64,000 nt of DNA, taken from assembly GCA_000750105.3 (NCBI GenBank), contig JPHH03000012.1:310001-374000 (forward strand), in the 5' to 3' direction. The notes under the pieces are model-generated. The model was not told where the DNA came from. It did not search any database and worked only from the letters and a program-made list of their open reading frames with translations. Source of the stretch: Tolypocladium sp. Sup5 PDA-1 (Eukaryota > Ascomycota > Sordariomycetes > Hypocreales > Ophiocordycipitaceae). Below, one piece after another: positions 21,501-31,567 of this stretch. How positions within the stretch are numbered: position 1 is the first letter of the stretch; each line of letters opens with the position of its first letter. The position numbers and the translations under genes were made by a program.

Positions 21501-24498
21501 ATCGACTGCCCCATCCGTCTGGTGCCGTCGCCAGATCTCACGCAGGGATCTGGACAGCCCAGACATGGGAGTGGAGGCGAATTGTATGCGCTGGACGGAC
21601 CGGGGACGGCTGCCCGACCAGATATCTCGACCCAAGCAGCGGCGGTGACTGCGATGGGCGAGCAGTCGCAAACCAGCAACGGTCTCTGGCTGGGCCCTGA
21701 AACCTGGGGTCGTACTTGGATGGTTTGCGGCCGCGCGCGTGGCCATGCGCGCCCCATCGCAGGCCGGTCGACGGTGCGTGTGCGACGTACGAAGACGAAG
21801 TAGTAACACCTCTTGTCCTAGAGTCGCAGCGCTCGCGAAACAGCGGCCAGCCCAAGAAGGGCATGGGCTGGTAAACACAGACTATCTCATAGCAGCTCTT
21901 ATGCAGCTGGCCGTCGCGAGGCGCTCAGCCAAGAGCTGTCCGCGCGCATGACTGATGTTCTTGCGCTGGCTCGGTCTCCGCTCTGGCCGTGGTGAAGTCT
22001 GAAGGCCCATCTCGTTCCATCCCGGCGGCGCAGTTCCCAGCGTTTCGCAAGCACTCGCTCGCATGCGCTGTGCCGTCGCCTTGCTCCATTCGTTCACCCA
22101 GGTAGCAGAAGAGGTCGTGTCTCAACTTGCCTGTGTCTTGGAACCAGCGGCAAAGCCCATGTGCGCAGACAGCGTCGGCTCTTGCGTCCGCGATCCGATT
22201 ATTTTGTCTTGCAGCCGGTGCCGCCAGCGGATCCAGACAGCCAGAACAGGGACCCCCACCACACACACGGCTCCATCCTTGCTTGTGTGTGCGCTCTCTC
22301 GTCGCCGTGATCCCTGCCGCAGGAGAAAGCGGGCGGCTCTGGTTCTGGCACGGCCAGTGATCGAGGCCCCATTGGCTCGCAGCCCTCGACGTGCCAGATG
22401 GATTGCGCCGTCGACCCGATCAAGGGGCGCGTCGCCGTCGCCGAGGGCCTGGAATAGCCGTTGCGCCAGCGGGAGGTTCTCGCGGCCGCTGGCAGCAGCA
22501 GCGCATTCTACAGGCTTCGTCGGATGCGCTCGAGACTGTGCGGTGAGCTCGGAATGCGCTCGCGGGAAGCTAGCCAGGCTGCGGAGACAGGTCTGCGTCG
22601 TGCAGCGGGTCAGCGATGGAATTATGGAGCCAGCCAGCCATCGTGTGAGCGGCCAACGCAGACTCACATCCGTACCGACCGACAATACTGGCTCTTGTAT
22701 GGACGTCTGTGCCTTCAGTACACACGGCCCTGGACGCGGGCTGGAGGAGCTGCCTGCGGGCGTCCGTCATCCATGCTCGGCCCTGCCCAGCCATCCGTCG
22801 CGGGCCCTGCGTACTGGCGTGCTGGCAGCTGCTGTCGTTGGTACGACACGGGGTGAGCGGAGCCAGCCAGACTGCACGTCAGTTGGCGACCGTCTTGGGA
22901 TCGCAGACGGAGAGGGGCCGTGGCGTCGCGTGCAGGCTGCTGGATGGCCAGCAGGCGGTCTGAGAGGTGGTTTGTGGTTTGTTGAGTCCTGCCGGACCAG
23001 TGCCATCCATGGGCCGCCCGAGGAGACTCGTTAGAGTTGGCCGGGCAAGGGAGACGGACAAAGGCGTTTCGTTGCGTCCCTGCCCAGTCTCCTGCGTTTG
23101 CTCGCATCCTGAGGTTGCTGTTGTTGCTGCGGAGGGTGACAGGATGTGACCACCCGTCCCCAGACATGCCAGAGCCTTGGCTGTGCGCATGGCTCGCGCA
23201 GGCCGTAGAGACGCTGCAATGGCATGGTCACGAACGGTACGGCACGCAAGGTTGACCGCGAGCAGCGACGACTGGCCATTGGCTTGGGCTGGACTGGCAA
23301 CCCAGAAGTCAATACTGACCAGGCCACGCCAGCGACTGTGCGGGCACACGAACAAAGTCGTGCATCGATCGAAACCGAAGAAACACCTCCTCTCACCGTG
23401 TTCGCACCTCCAGCGTCTGATGGATGCATAGGTACCCCACGTACCCAGGTAGTCGTATTGTATGCAGCTATAAACACCAGAGGAGCTGGCAGCTTTCGGC
23501 CTCTACCTTATCCATCATCTGCCCGTCCATCGATTCCGTCAGGTGTCTTGCGCAAGGCCCAACAATGGAGACGGACGACCGAGCACTGTGTAATTGAACC
23601 TATTAGCGGTCCGTAGCGGCCTACAATCGCCCGTAGGCGCCGGCGCTTCAGGCGACAACAGCCCGCGGCGCCGCCCGTTTTAGCGGGCGCGAAACCACCA
23701 GCCGTCTGGCACTGTGCTCCCCGGCAGTTCAGGTGAGGAGAAACCTACAGCGGAGGAGCCCAGGGCGCCAGCGCCGCCGTTCAGCCAGCGACAAAATCGT
23801 TCGACCTCGCCTAGCTGCTCCTCTTTTCCTCATGCACACATTCTTCCAACTTCGCCGCCATCACCAACCATCCAACCGACTCTTGATATCTCTGGTGAGT
23901 GTCGTCGACCCTATAGTCATGCGCGATCACCCCTAGGCCTCAATACTACCCTCCCAAATCCCCCAGACCACCTGGGCGCTGCCCTGCCTCGTCTGCCTCG
24001 TCTGCCAGGCGGCCGCTCCCCCCCCAGCCTCGGAACTCGCCCATCGCTGGCGGCGGATTCCTTCGTCAAAGCCGTTTCCTCCATCATTCCAAGCCTCTGC
24101 GAGTCGGACTTTGCTAATCGCCTCTTTTCGTCTCGCAGTTACTCCCCCGATCGCCGCTGTCCTCTGCCAGCGGTCGCTGTCCTCGCCGCGCAAGCCCGGA
24201 GCCGACAATCACAACCAAGCTGGCGCTTACCGCCCACGGCCTTGATGGTGTTGCTCTCTTGAGTTATTCTCGATAGCAAGCATCGTCTGGAGGCCCACAA
24301 CTCCAATAACCACTCTGGCCGTCGGCCGGAACGTCATTGTCGAGCGTCCTGCTGAGCGATACCGCTACTCAGGCGCTTCCGGGTGTGTCCACCCACACAA
24401 AACCCGCACCGCCATCCCCAACCCATCATCCCCTCGAACCCTCTCCTCCATCGATCGCACAGCGCGCCATCGACATCAATACCTGCTATCGGGACGTC
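18598..24498. other. 5.9 kb gene-poor stretch, including the leader of the 24.5 kb gene
   Basis: No convincing gene. Long open frames occur on both strands over the same bases, as expected for GC-rich DNA poor in stop codons, and none shows a known motif except a weak zinc-ligand pattern near 20446-20645. The left end holds the cyclin promoter. The right end (about 23700-24498) is CT-rich and looks like a transcribed leader: a good donor at 23895 (GTGAGT) and an acceptor at 24138 (CTCGCAG) would give a 244 nt 5' UTR intron. A TAGGTACC motif lies near 23429. Confidence 0.5.
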
Positions 24499-26489
24499 AT
24501 GGCCTCCATGCCGCCGATAGACACCGCTGCCGCCATGTCTGCCCCCTCCAACGGAGGCAGCATCTCGCCCCGGCAGGCGGCGACACCCAAGAACGTCGCA
24601 TTCGAGTTGATGTTCTCCAACTCGCCGCAATACCGTGCGCGCCTGCCCATGCGAGTGCAGATTTACCCCCATGACACCACCGACTCGATTGTGACCACCG
24701 TCAAGAATTTTTATGGTCTGTACTCGGGCCCAACCGGGTCCAAGGGCGTGAGCTTTGAGGACGACAACGGCAACACCCTCATTGCGCGTTACGAAAACTT
24801 CAGCAACAACATGGTCGTCTATGTACGGGTCATTGAAGAATCTCCCTCGGCCTTTGCGCCGCATCCTTTCCATCCCGCAACCATTGCATCGGAGTCCTAC
24901 TACGCCGGCGAGGGCTATCAGGCCCCGCAGCCGCAGCGCTTTGAGCAGGACGTGCCACGACCAAGCTCACGAGCGTCGCGCCGTCGCAGTCCCTCTCCCA
25001 ACGCCACGCGCGGCCGCAGAAGTGACTCCGCCAGCACTACCAGCAAGAAGGGACGCTCCCGTTCTGTCAAGGATCGGAGGTCCATGGCCCACAGCCAGGC
25101 TGACGCCTACAGCGACAGCTTGAATGGCTACAGCAGCGGAGACGGTGCTCCTAGCAGTACATCTGGAAAGAACAAGGAACACCTGGGGAACACAGACATC
25201 AGCGTCGAGAACATCGTCGAAGGTGGTCGACGCAAAAGAGCAAAGTTTGAAAGCTCGGTAGGCACACCCAAAAATCCTTTCATCCATGCCCCCACCGAGT
25301 TCCTTTGGATTCTGACCTCCATCATTAACAGGAGCTGCCCTTGTTTGCGCCGCCGCAGATGCCAGCGGCAACTTCGAACCCGTCTGTCTCTCCTGCTCGC
25401 CGGATCGAGCACCACCGGCCTTCGTTGCCATTTGTCCACCCGGGTCAGAACCCGTTTACGAACCCGCGGCCGATGCAATCCCCACAAACATATAACAATG
25501 GCCTTGCGCACTCCAACTTGTATGCCACCCCGGCCTCCCATGGCCATCGGTCCCGTGGCAGCATTGGTTATGCCGGCAATACCAGCGGGGTGGCCACGGG
25601 CTTGGGCGTCCTCCCGACACCTGATCCCACCGTCGGAAGCTGCATGTCGGAGGAGGACAAGGACGTCGCGATCCAGCTCATGAGGCTGGGCGAGTCGTCA
25701 AACATCTCGCACGGCCGAAACTCAGCATCCACCATGGATGACACCTTCAGCGGTAGAGCCGACGCTGCCTCATCCACCGGCGCCACGAGCGAGGGCGAGA
25801 GCGAGAGCGAGGACGAACTCCACGCGGCTCGTCGCCAGAAGCTGGATGTATCTGGTGGATCTAAGCGGATATACCAGACAACTGAGGCGCATTTCATTCC
25901 GACAACCGAGAGCGCTGATGTTAGTGGCGACGATGCCGATTTCGAGGACGGCGCAAACAGCTCTGTTGCCGATGTCAAGGCCGTCGCTGCCAAGAAACAG
26001 TCATCCGTCAAGCCCAAGCCCGCCTCGTCTGTCCCCAAGCCGGCAGCACAGAAGATTTCCAAGGCTTCTCGTCCACCCAGCATCAAGACGAAGAAGCTGC
26101 CCGCGGCCCCCACCGGACCCATGTCCCCTGCCTCAATCACACACTCGCGAAAGCAGTCGGTGGCGTCCACCGGGCACATGCCTCTCCCTGGTGAGGACGA
26201 CCATCCTGACCTGTCCACCAAGCCTCGTTGCCAGCGCTGCCGCAAGAGCAAGAAGGGTTGCGACCGTCAGCGCCCCTGCGGACGCTGCCGCGACGCTGGA
26301 CTCTCAGCCGATCAATGCATCAGTGAGGACGAAGGCAATGGTCGCAAAGGCCGATATGGTCGCCATATGGGCGTTCCGATAAAGACGGGTGAAACCCCCG
26401 TCTCGGTTCAGCCAGCTCTCTTGCCTGCCGCGCCTATTACCACCATCGCCATCACGACCGCCGACAAAGCAAAGAAGCGCAAGCGGTAG
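24499..26489 (+). CDS. Putative transcription factor with C-terminal Zn2Cys6-like cluster
   Basis: Exons 24499-25257 and 25332-26489; intron 74 nt, phase 0; 638 residues. The first in-frame ATG after the CT-rich leader is at 24499. N-terminal region (about residues 30-115) is the conserved part: NVAFELMFSNSPQYRARLPM and VQIYPHDTTDSIVTTVKNFY, ending VVYVRVIE, which resembles a ubiquitin/PB1-like beta-grasp fold. A long disordered middle follows with Ser/Arg-rich and acidic stretches. Near residues 553-583 is a cysteine cluster CQRCRKSKKGC, then CGRC and a final Cys, a Zn2Cys6-type pattern at the C-terminal end rather than the usual N-terminal end; the last spacing is 9 residues, slightly long. 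A basic C-terminus (KAKKRKR) could be a nuclear signal. Target genes cannot be named. Confidence 0.85.
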
Positions 26490-28914
26490 GCAGCACTGTC
26501 GCATAATCCGAGTGCAGGATACCAATGGTGTATTATCCTCGCGAAATAAGTTGGCTCATTGGCCGCTCGCTCCCTCGAGTGCGTCGTTTTGAGTGAGAGC
26601 TTGAGCAAGGCGAATGCTCAGATGCTCGTGTCAGTCCCTACTGGATCGCAGCCCGTCGCTTGGAATGCGAATGCCAGCAGCCTCGTTACATTTGTGGACT
26701 TTACCCCCGAGAAGACGGCCAGGCCGCAGACCGTCAGCCGCGATCACGTACAAGGGTCTCTCCCCCCTTTACGATTTCCGGATTGAGAATCTTTACGACT
26801 CTTCTAGGAGGATGTAATTATGTCGGCCTTTGCAAGGCCCTTACGTTCCTTTATTGGCGTTGAGAAGAAGAGGTGTAGGCGCTGTCAACAGCAATGGTTT
26901 TTTTTTTTCATACTTCCTTTTATTTCATCCTGGCTGCTGTCTGCCGACACAGACGCGACAGGACGGCACGGGTACCTCCTGGAACCCCAGAAATGCGCCC
27001 ACGGCCGCCCGACGACAGGACAGGGGGGGAGGCGAGGGAAGGCAAAAAAAGGTGACGAGGGCGAGCCTTGGAAATGTCTTGCCGAATGGATCGGAAGAAG
27101 AGAATTGGCTGCGCGTCATGTTAACCTTTGTGTGTGCTGTAGGATGGATGGTCAGGTACGGCTTTTTGCGAGCGCAGGCGGATCGGGGATCGTCTGGATG
27201 GCTTTTTTTATTTGAATTTGTCAGGCGGACAAGGCAAAGGGCTGGTACTGGCGACACTACGGAAGAGGAGAACGGGTGGTTTGTTATCTTCTGATTTCCT
27301 GTCCTTTGTCTCGCGCCAATTTTCCTAAACTCGTGGCCGGTAGTCTGGCCACTTCTCGGATGTTTCTTCTGTTTTCTAACCCGCGGTCTCGGGTGCTTTT
27401 CTTGTCTTGCGCTCTTCCATCACTCTCCTTACCCTTTTTCTTGTCTTGCGTGTTTGCTGAGGCTTTGGGTTTGAGTCCTCGGGTGGTGTGTTTCGAGGAC
27501 GGGAACGGACTGTTGATACGGATTGGTGGAAAAAGACGCGGTAGCGCCAGATATACGAATCTGTTTTTGAACTACCTTTCTGCACGACCATGCGCAGATG
27601 GTGCGATGCTGTGAGATGTGAAGCGAGTTGCGAGCGCAAATGGGGGAGATGCGCGATAGCATTTCGCGCCAACACAGCGAGCCATTGGCCGCCGAAGCGC
27701 AAGCCACAACGTTTCGTCGCGCGCCGTCAACCGCCCCTCCACCCATCCGTAAGATAGGCGCACGTACCCGCTTCCCTCTGACGCAGTTTGTTGCGAGCTT
27801 GCGACTGCTTCCTCGGAGCATTATTGATCGCGGGCAAAGGTTCCGTTTCCCACCCGGCGCGGCAGTTGATCGGATTAAAGGCATGCAAGTCGTTGGACTT
27901 GGCTACTCGGCGCTAGTCCCCCTCCGGCTACCGCAGCCCGCCCCGGTCGGGAAAAGCCGTTTGCAGGGGTGCGACACGAGTGGAAACGAGCCGATTGGCC
28001 CATTTGGGGGGCACCATCACGTGCGCTTGCACGGGATTCGCGCGTGCACTGTTACGTCATTGGTTTGTACCCCGCTTTGGAGGGGTAAGCCGCGGAGTTC
28101 GAGACGAAGGGGAATTGATGGCAGCGACGGGAGTGACACAGCCGTGTTCGCGTTGAATTAGGACTACATCGGAGAAAAGAGTAAGCTTGGTAGGGGCAAT
28201 TGGGCGTGGGACTTGGGATATCGGACCGTTGGGCAGTCACGCGCGTAGCAGAGTGGGCTCGCGGCGGTTGCGGCTGGGAATGCGCTGGCGCTGGCCTGCG
28301 TCGGGGAGCCGGCAATCGGAGCGGGGTCATTGCGCCAAGGGGCTACCCTACACCCCCGCCCTCCGTTAAAGCCGCCCGGCCGCATGATGGTCATCGCAGT
28401 ACGCACCACCCCCGGACGCCACGGCACCGGCGCCCGTTTTTACAGTTTCCATTAGACCTCACTTTCGCGGGCGAGCCTGTGCGCGCCGTTGGCGGTACGT
28501 AATGGCAAGGCGCGGGGGGCTCCGCTCCCGCAGGGCGCGCACGCGAACGGTGTGTCAAGTAATGTCGGTCCGGGCGAGGTGAACGTTTGCTGGTAGATAA
28601 CAAGTCGAATTGCTGTTGGAGGGGCCATGTGCCGAGGCGATATCGGGGATCGTGGGGGAAGCCAGGAAGGCGGACGGAGGACAGATGAGGAAGGCTACGA
28701 GGCCGACGGTGGAGTTGTTGCTACATGCGAAGTACGTGCAGGGTCAGGGTGAGTGTGTCCGCGGAAACGGAGGAAGACTCTAGTGGATTTCTTGGCTCGG
28801 GAATAGTATATAAGGGCTCCAGGAACTGCTGGTAGGACGGGCCGGAGGAAGAGGGCATCATCGAACGAGCATTCGAAAAGCAGGTTACCAAGTCAATGAA
28901 GCTGACACAGGGAC
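26490..28914. other. 2.4 kb intergenic region
   Basis: Contains the 3' UTR of the zinc-cluster gene (T-rich run at about 26897-26909) and the promoter of the MFS gene. The open frames here overlap each other on both strands and have no recognisable motif. I see no gene. Confidence 0.5.
28807..28813 (+). promoter_or_regulatory. Probable TATA box of the MFS transporter gene
   Basis: TATATAA lies 108 bp upstream of the MFS start codon, followed by a GC-rich leader. The position fits a fungal TATA element. Based on sequence match and spacing only. Confidence 0.45.
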
Positions 28915-30333
28915 ATGGCCCCAAACAAGGACGTCGACGTCGAAAAGCGACCCTCTGCGCCACTGGCCCCTGTCCCCGTTGCGCCCCCTGAGCAGCGCAA
29001 CACCACGACCTCCTCCGCCGCCGTCGACGACATGCCCGTCCCGCCCATCGTCGACGATGACGACTTCAACCCGCCCGACGGCGGCTGGCGCGCCTGGTCG
29101 CAGGTCCTCGCCGCGCACCTCATCAACGCCATGACCTGGGGTTACGCCGCCACGTTTGGCGTGTACCAGCTGCACTACGTCGACACCATGGCCCTGCCCT
29201 CGGCGCAGGTCTCGTGGATCGGCTCTGTCCAGATATTCCTGACGTTTGCCATCTGCGCCGTGTCGGGCCGGCTCTCCGACGCAGGGTACGCGCGAGAGAC
29301 TGTCGCCGGGGGATGCTTCCTCGCCGTGTTGGGCACCTTCATGACGAGCCTGGCCACCGAGTACTGGCAGATCTTCCTCGCGCAGGGCGTCTGCACGGGG
29401 CTCGGCCTGGGAATCGCCTTCATGCCCGCGCTGTCCGTCACGAGCTCGTACTTTAAGCGCAACAGGTCCTTCGCGCTGGCGGTCGCCGCGGTCGGCACCT
29501 CGGTGGGGAGTCTGATCTTCCCCTCCACCGTGCAGTACCTGACTCCGCAGATAGGCTTCCCCTGGGCGGTGCGGTGCGCTGCCTTTGTCGCGCTCGTCGT
29601 GTGCGCGGCGGCCTGTATGCTGCTGAAGCCATATCTGCCCGCTCGCAAGGCCGGCCCCTGGGTCGAGTGGGAGGCGTTTCGGGAGCTGCCGTACGTGCTG
29701 TTTGCTCTGGGGTCTTTCCTAAACTTTTACGCCATGTACTTTGGCTTCTTCTATGTAAGTGAGGTGTCTCGCGTGCCAAAAAGGGGCTCAACAAGGGGAA
29801 ACGTCAACTTACTTGACCAGATCAACAGTTATGCCCGCAACATCATCGGCTTCTCGTCCATTGACTCCGTCACCCTTCTGCTGGTCACCAATGCCCTGGG
29901 CATCCCTACGCGACCCGTTGTCGGATACCTAGCCAACAACCACTTTGGGCCTATCAACGTCTTCGTATGCTCGACCGTCTTCCTGAGCACCATGTTCTAC
30001 AGCTGGGTCGGCGTCACCACCCGAACCGGCATGTACATCTTCTGCGCCTTTTTCGGCGTGGCTGTCAGCGCCAACCAAGGTACGTTTGTCGCGTCTCTGG
30101 CGAGCCTGACCCGGGACCCCAGGAAGATGGGAATTCGATTCGGCATGGTCGAGACGTTGTGCTCCTTTGCGACCCTCGCCGGGCCCCCGACGGCGGGAGC
30201 AATCATTGATCGCTCGGGAGGTGAGTACCTCTGGGCCCAGGCCTGGGCCGGCACAGTCGTGGCTGCAGCGGCGCTAACCTTTGCTGCTTCGCGGGTTGCG
30301 GCGACTGGTTGGAAGTGGACTGTCAAGATCTGA
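28915..30333 (+). CDS. MFS transporter, monocarboxylate (MCT) type
   Basis: Exons 28915-29754 and 29821-30333; intron 66 nt (GTAAGT..CCAG), phase 0; 450 residues. The protein has an N-terminal hydrophilic tail of about 60 residues and then about 12 hydrophobic segments. Seen: the fungal MCT/SLC16-like opening PPDGGWRAWSQVLAAHLINA and FGVYQLHY, GSVQIFLTF, a Gly-rich segment (GVCTGLGLGIAFMPAL), YFKRNRSFALAVAAVGTSVG, and a C-terminal half with PTRPVVGYLANNHFGPINVF and PPTAGAIID. MCT-type MFS proteins carry monocarboxylates or other small acids in the plasma membrane; the substrate is unknown here. The intron is a multiple of three and stop-free, so the unspliced form would simply insert 22 residues. 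It faces the kynurenine formamidase gene tail-to-tail. Confidence 0.92.
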   Translation: MAPNKDVDVEKRPSAPLAPVPVAPPEQRNTTTSSAAVDDMPVPPIVDDDDFNPPDGGWRAWSQVLAAHLINAMTWGYAATFGVYQLHYVDTMALPSAQVSWIGSVQIFLTFAICAVSGRLSDAGYARETVAGGCFLAVLGTFMTSLATEYWQIFLAQGVCTGLGLGIAFMPALSVTSSYFKRNRSFALAVAAVGTSVGSLIFPSTVQYLTPQIGFPWAVRCAAFVALVVCAAACMLLKPYLPARKAGPWVEWEAFRELPYVLFALGSFLNFYAMYFGFFYVSEVSRVPKRGSTRGNVNLLDQINSYARNIIGFSSIDSVTLLLVTNALGIPTRPVVGYLANNHFGPINVFVCSTVFLSTMFYSWVGVTTRTGMYIFCAFFGVAVSANQGTFVASLASLTRDPRKMGIRFGMVETLCSFATLAGPPTAGAIIDRSGGEYLWAQAWAGTVVAAAALTFAASRVAATGWKWTVKI

Positions 30334-30426
30334 GAGACGGGGTGAATCAAGACTTGAGAGATGGAGTGAATCAAGATCCGAGAGATGGGTCAATCAAAAG
30401 CTGAGAGAATGGGTAAATTCAAGGTG
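30331..30426. repeat. Four degenerate tandem copies of a ~24 bp unit
   Basis: Beginning at the MFS stop codon, a unit close to TGAGAGATGGGGTGAATCAA repeats four times with a period of 23-24 bp and progressive divergence (CGAGAGATGGGTCAATCAA, TGAGAGAATGGGTAAATTCAA). The first copy includes the TGA stop of the MFS gene. Confidence 0.8.
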
Positions 30427-30539
30427 AGCGCTGCTGTCAGGGCGGCCAGGGGTTGGGCAATGGAAGTCTGAGCAAGATGAGGGAACAAAAAGGATCCACA
30501 TGTAATGAAGAACGGTAATACAGGGTAGTCGATAGTAAT

Positions 30540-31567
30540 TCAATTTGACGCGAGTTTATTGGTTTCGTACTCGGTGGTTACCTGACCTGGGGCCTGTGAC
30601 AACCGCTCGAGGACCCGCGCGACTAGACGAGCAACCTGAGATCCGTCTTGCCAAACAAAGTCGTGCTCACCGGTGAGGTCCCTTACGACAGATAAGTCAA
30701 CGCCATCCTTGGTAAGCTTCGCGGCCATGGAATCAGTCTCCGGGCTGTCGATGAGGGTGTCCTCTGCCGAATATGCAAGCAGCGAATACGGGCTTCCGGG
30801 CCACTTCTCCTTGATACTCCCCGCGAAACTGGCCGGCGATGCTCTCTGCCAAGCCTTTTGGTCGGTGCCAAAAGCGGCGCTGATGAAGCCAGCATAGTTG
30901 CCGCCGTGCCGGTCATTCAGGCCGACGAGATCGTAAATACCCGAGATGCCAATGATAGCGGCCGGCAGCGGGATGGTCTGCGGCATACGCTGGCCAGCCA
31001 GGGCCGCCTCGCCCATTAAGACTTGGTACGCCAATGTCGCACCGGCCGAGTGGCCGACGAGCACATAGTCGCTTGCGAGCTGGTACTCCGACTCGAGGAA
31101 CTTGAGTGCGGCGCGGACATCCAGGACGTGGTCTGGGTGACGTGCGCGACGGAGCTCGGAGCCGGGGGTCTCGGCCGGGTCCTGAGGGAAGTCGGCGTAC
31201 GGCGACAGCCTGTAGTCGATGCCGACGAAACCGTGGATCGCAGACTGGGCAATATCTTGAGACGAAAGCATGTGCTTGATGGAGGGCATAAAGTCCTCAA
31301 GCGTGTTGCGTGGGTCGCGCCAAGCTCCTCCGTGTATAAATCTAGAGCCGCGTCAGCCGGCCCATCAGAGGTAGAAGGAGGAGAGAGGAAGAGAGAGGCT
31401 TGTTTGGCTGTTGGGACGAGTCAGTCATACATTACCCAGTGCCCGGAGGACACGCCCGGCTGGCCCCGCGGAGAGGCATGTTCCCAGATGCCAACACGCT
31501 GGAGGGAATGGTCGCCATACTGACGACAGGTGTATGTGAGATTTGCAATATCCCCAAGCGGTGCCAT
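30540..31567 (-). CDS. BNA7: Kynurenine formamidase
   Basis: Exons 31567-31431 and 31341-30540; intron 89 nt; 312 residues. The enzyme hydrolyses N-formylkynurenine in tryptophan degradation toward NAD. Seen: the alpha/beta-hydrolase fold with the oxyanion-hole motif HGGAW at residues 49-53, the nucleophile elbow GHSAG with Ser144, an acidic candidate at 240-244 (EDTLID) and the catalytic His272 (GEHDFVW). Two donor sites overlap near 31435-31429; only the second (GTATGA) keeps the frame into HGGAW. The N-terminal exon contains YGDHSLQRVGIWEH, typical of the fungal family. The start at 31567 is the first ATG that reads in frame into this segment. Its stop is only about 200 bp from the MFS stop; a transport/degradation link is possible but unproven. 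Confidence 0.9.

Noticed and set aside
22063..23034. 323-codon plus-strand open frame in the gene-poor stretch
   Set aside because: Other long frames overlap it on both strands, composition is Arg/Ser/Ala-rich as in random GC-rich translation, and no motif or conserved-looking segment is present.
27628..28161. 177-codon plus-strand open frame between the zinc-cluster and MFS genes
   Set aside because: No motif, mixed composition, and overlaps frames on the minus strand.
28915..31567. MFS transporter and kynurenine formamidase as a dedicated kynurenine-degradation cluster
   Set aside because: Only two genes, in convergent orientation, and the transporter family is broad. Adjacency alone does not support a pathway link.
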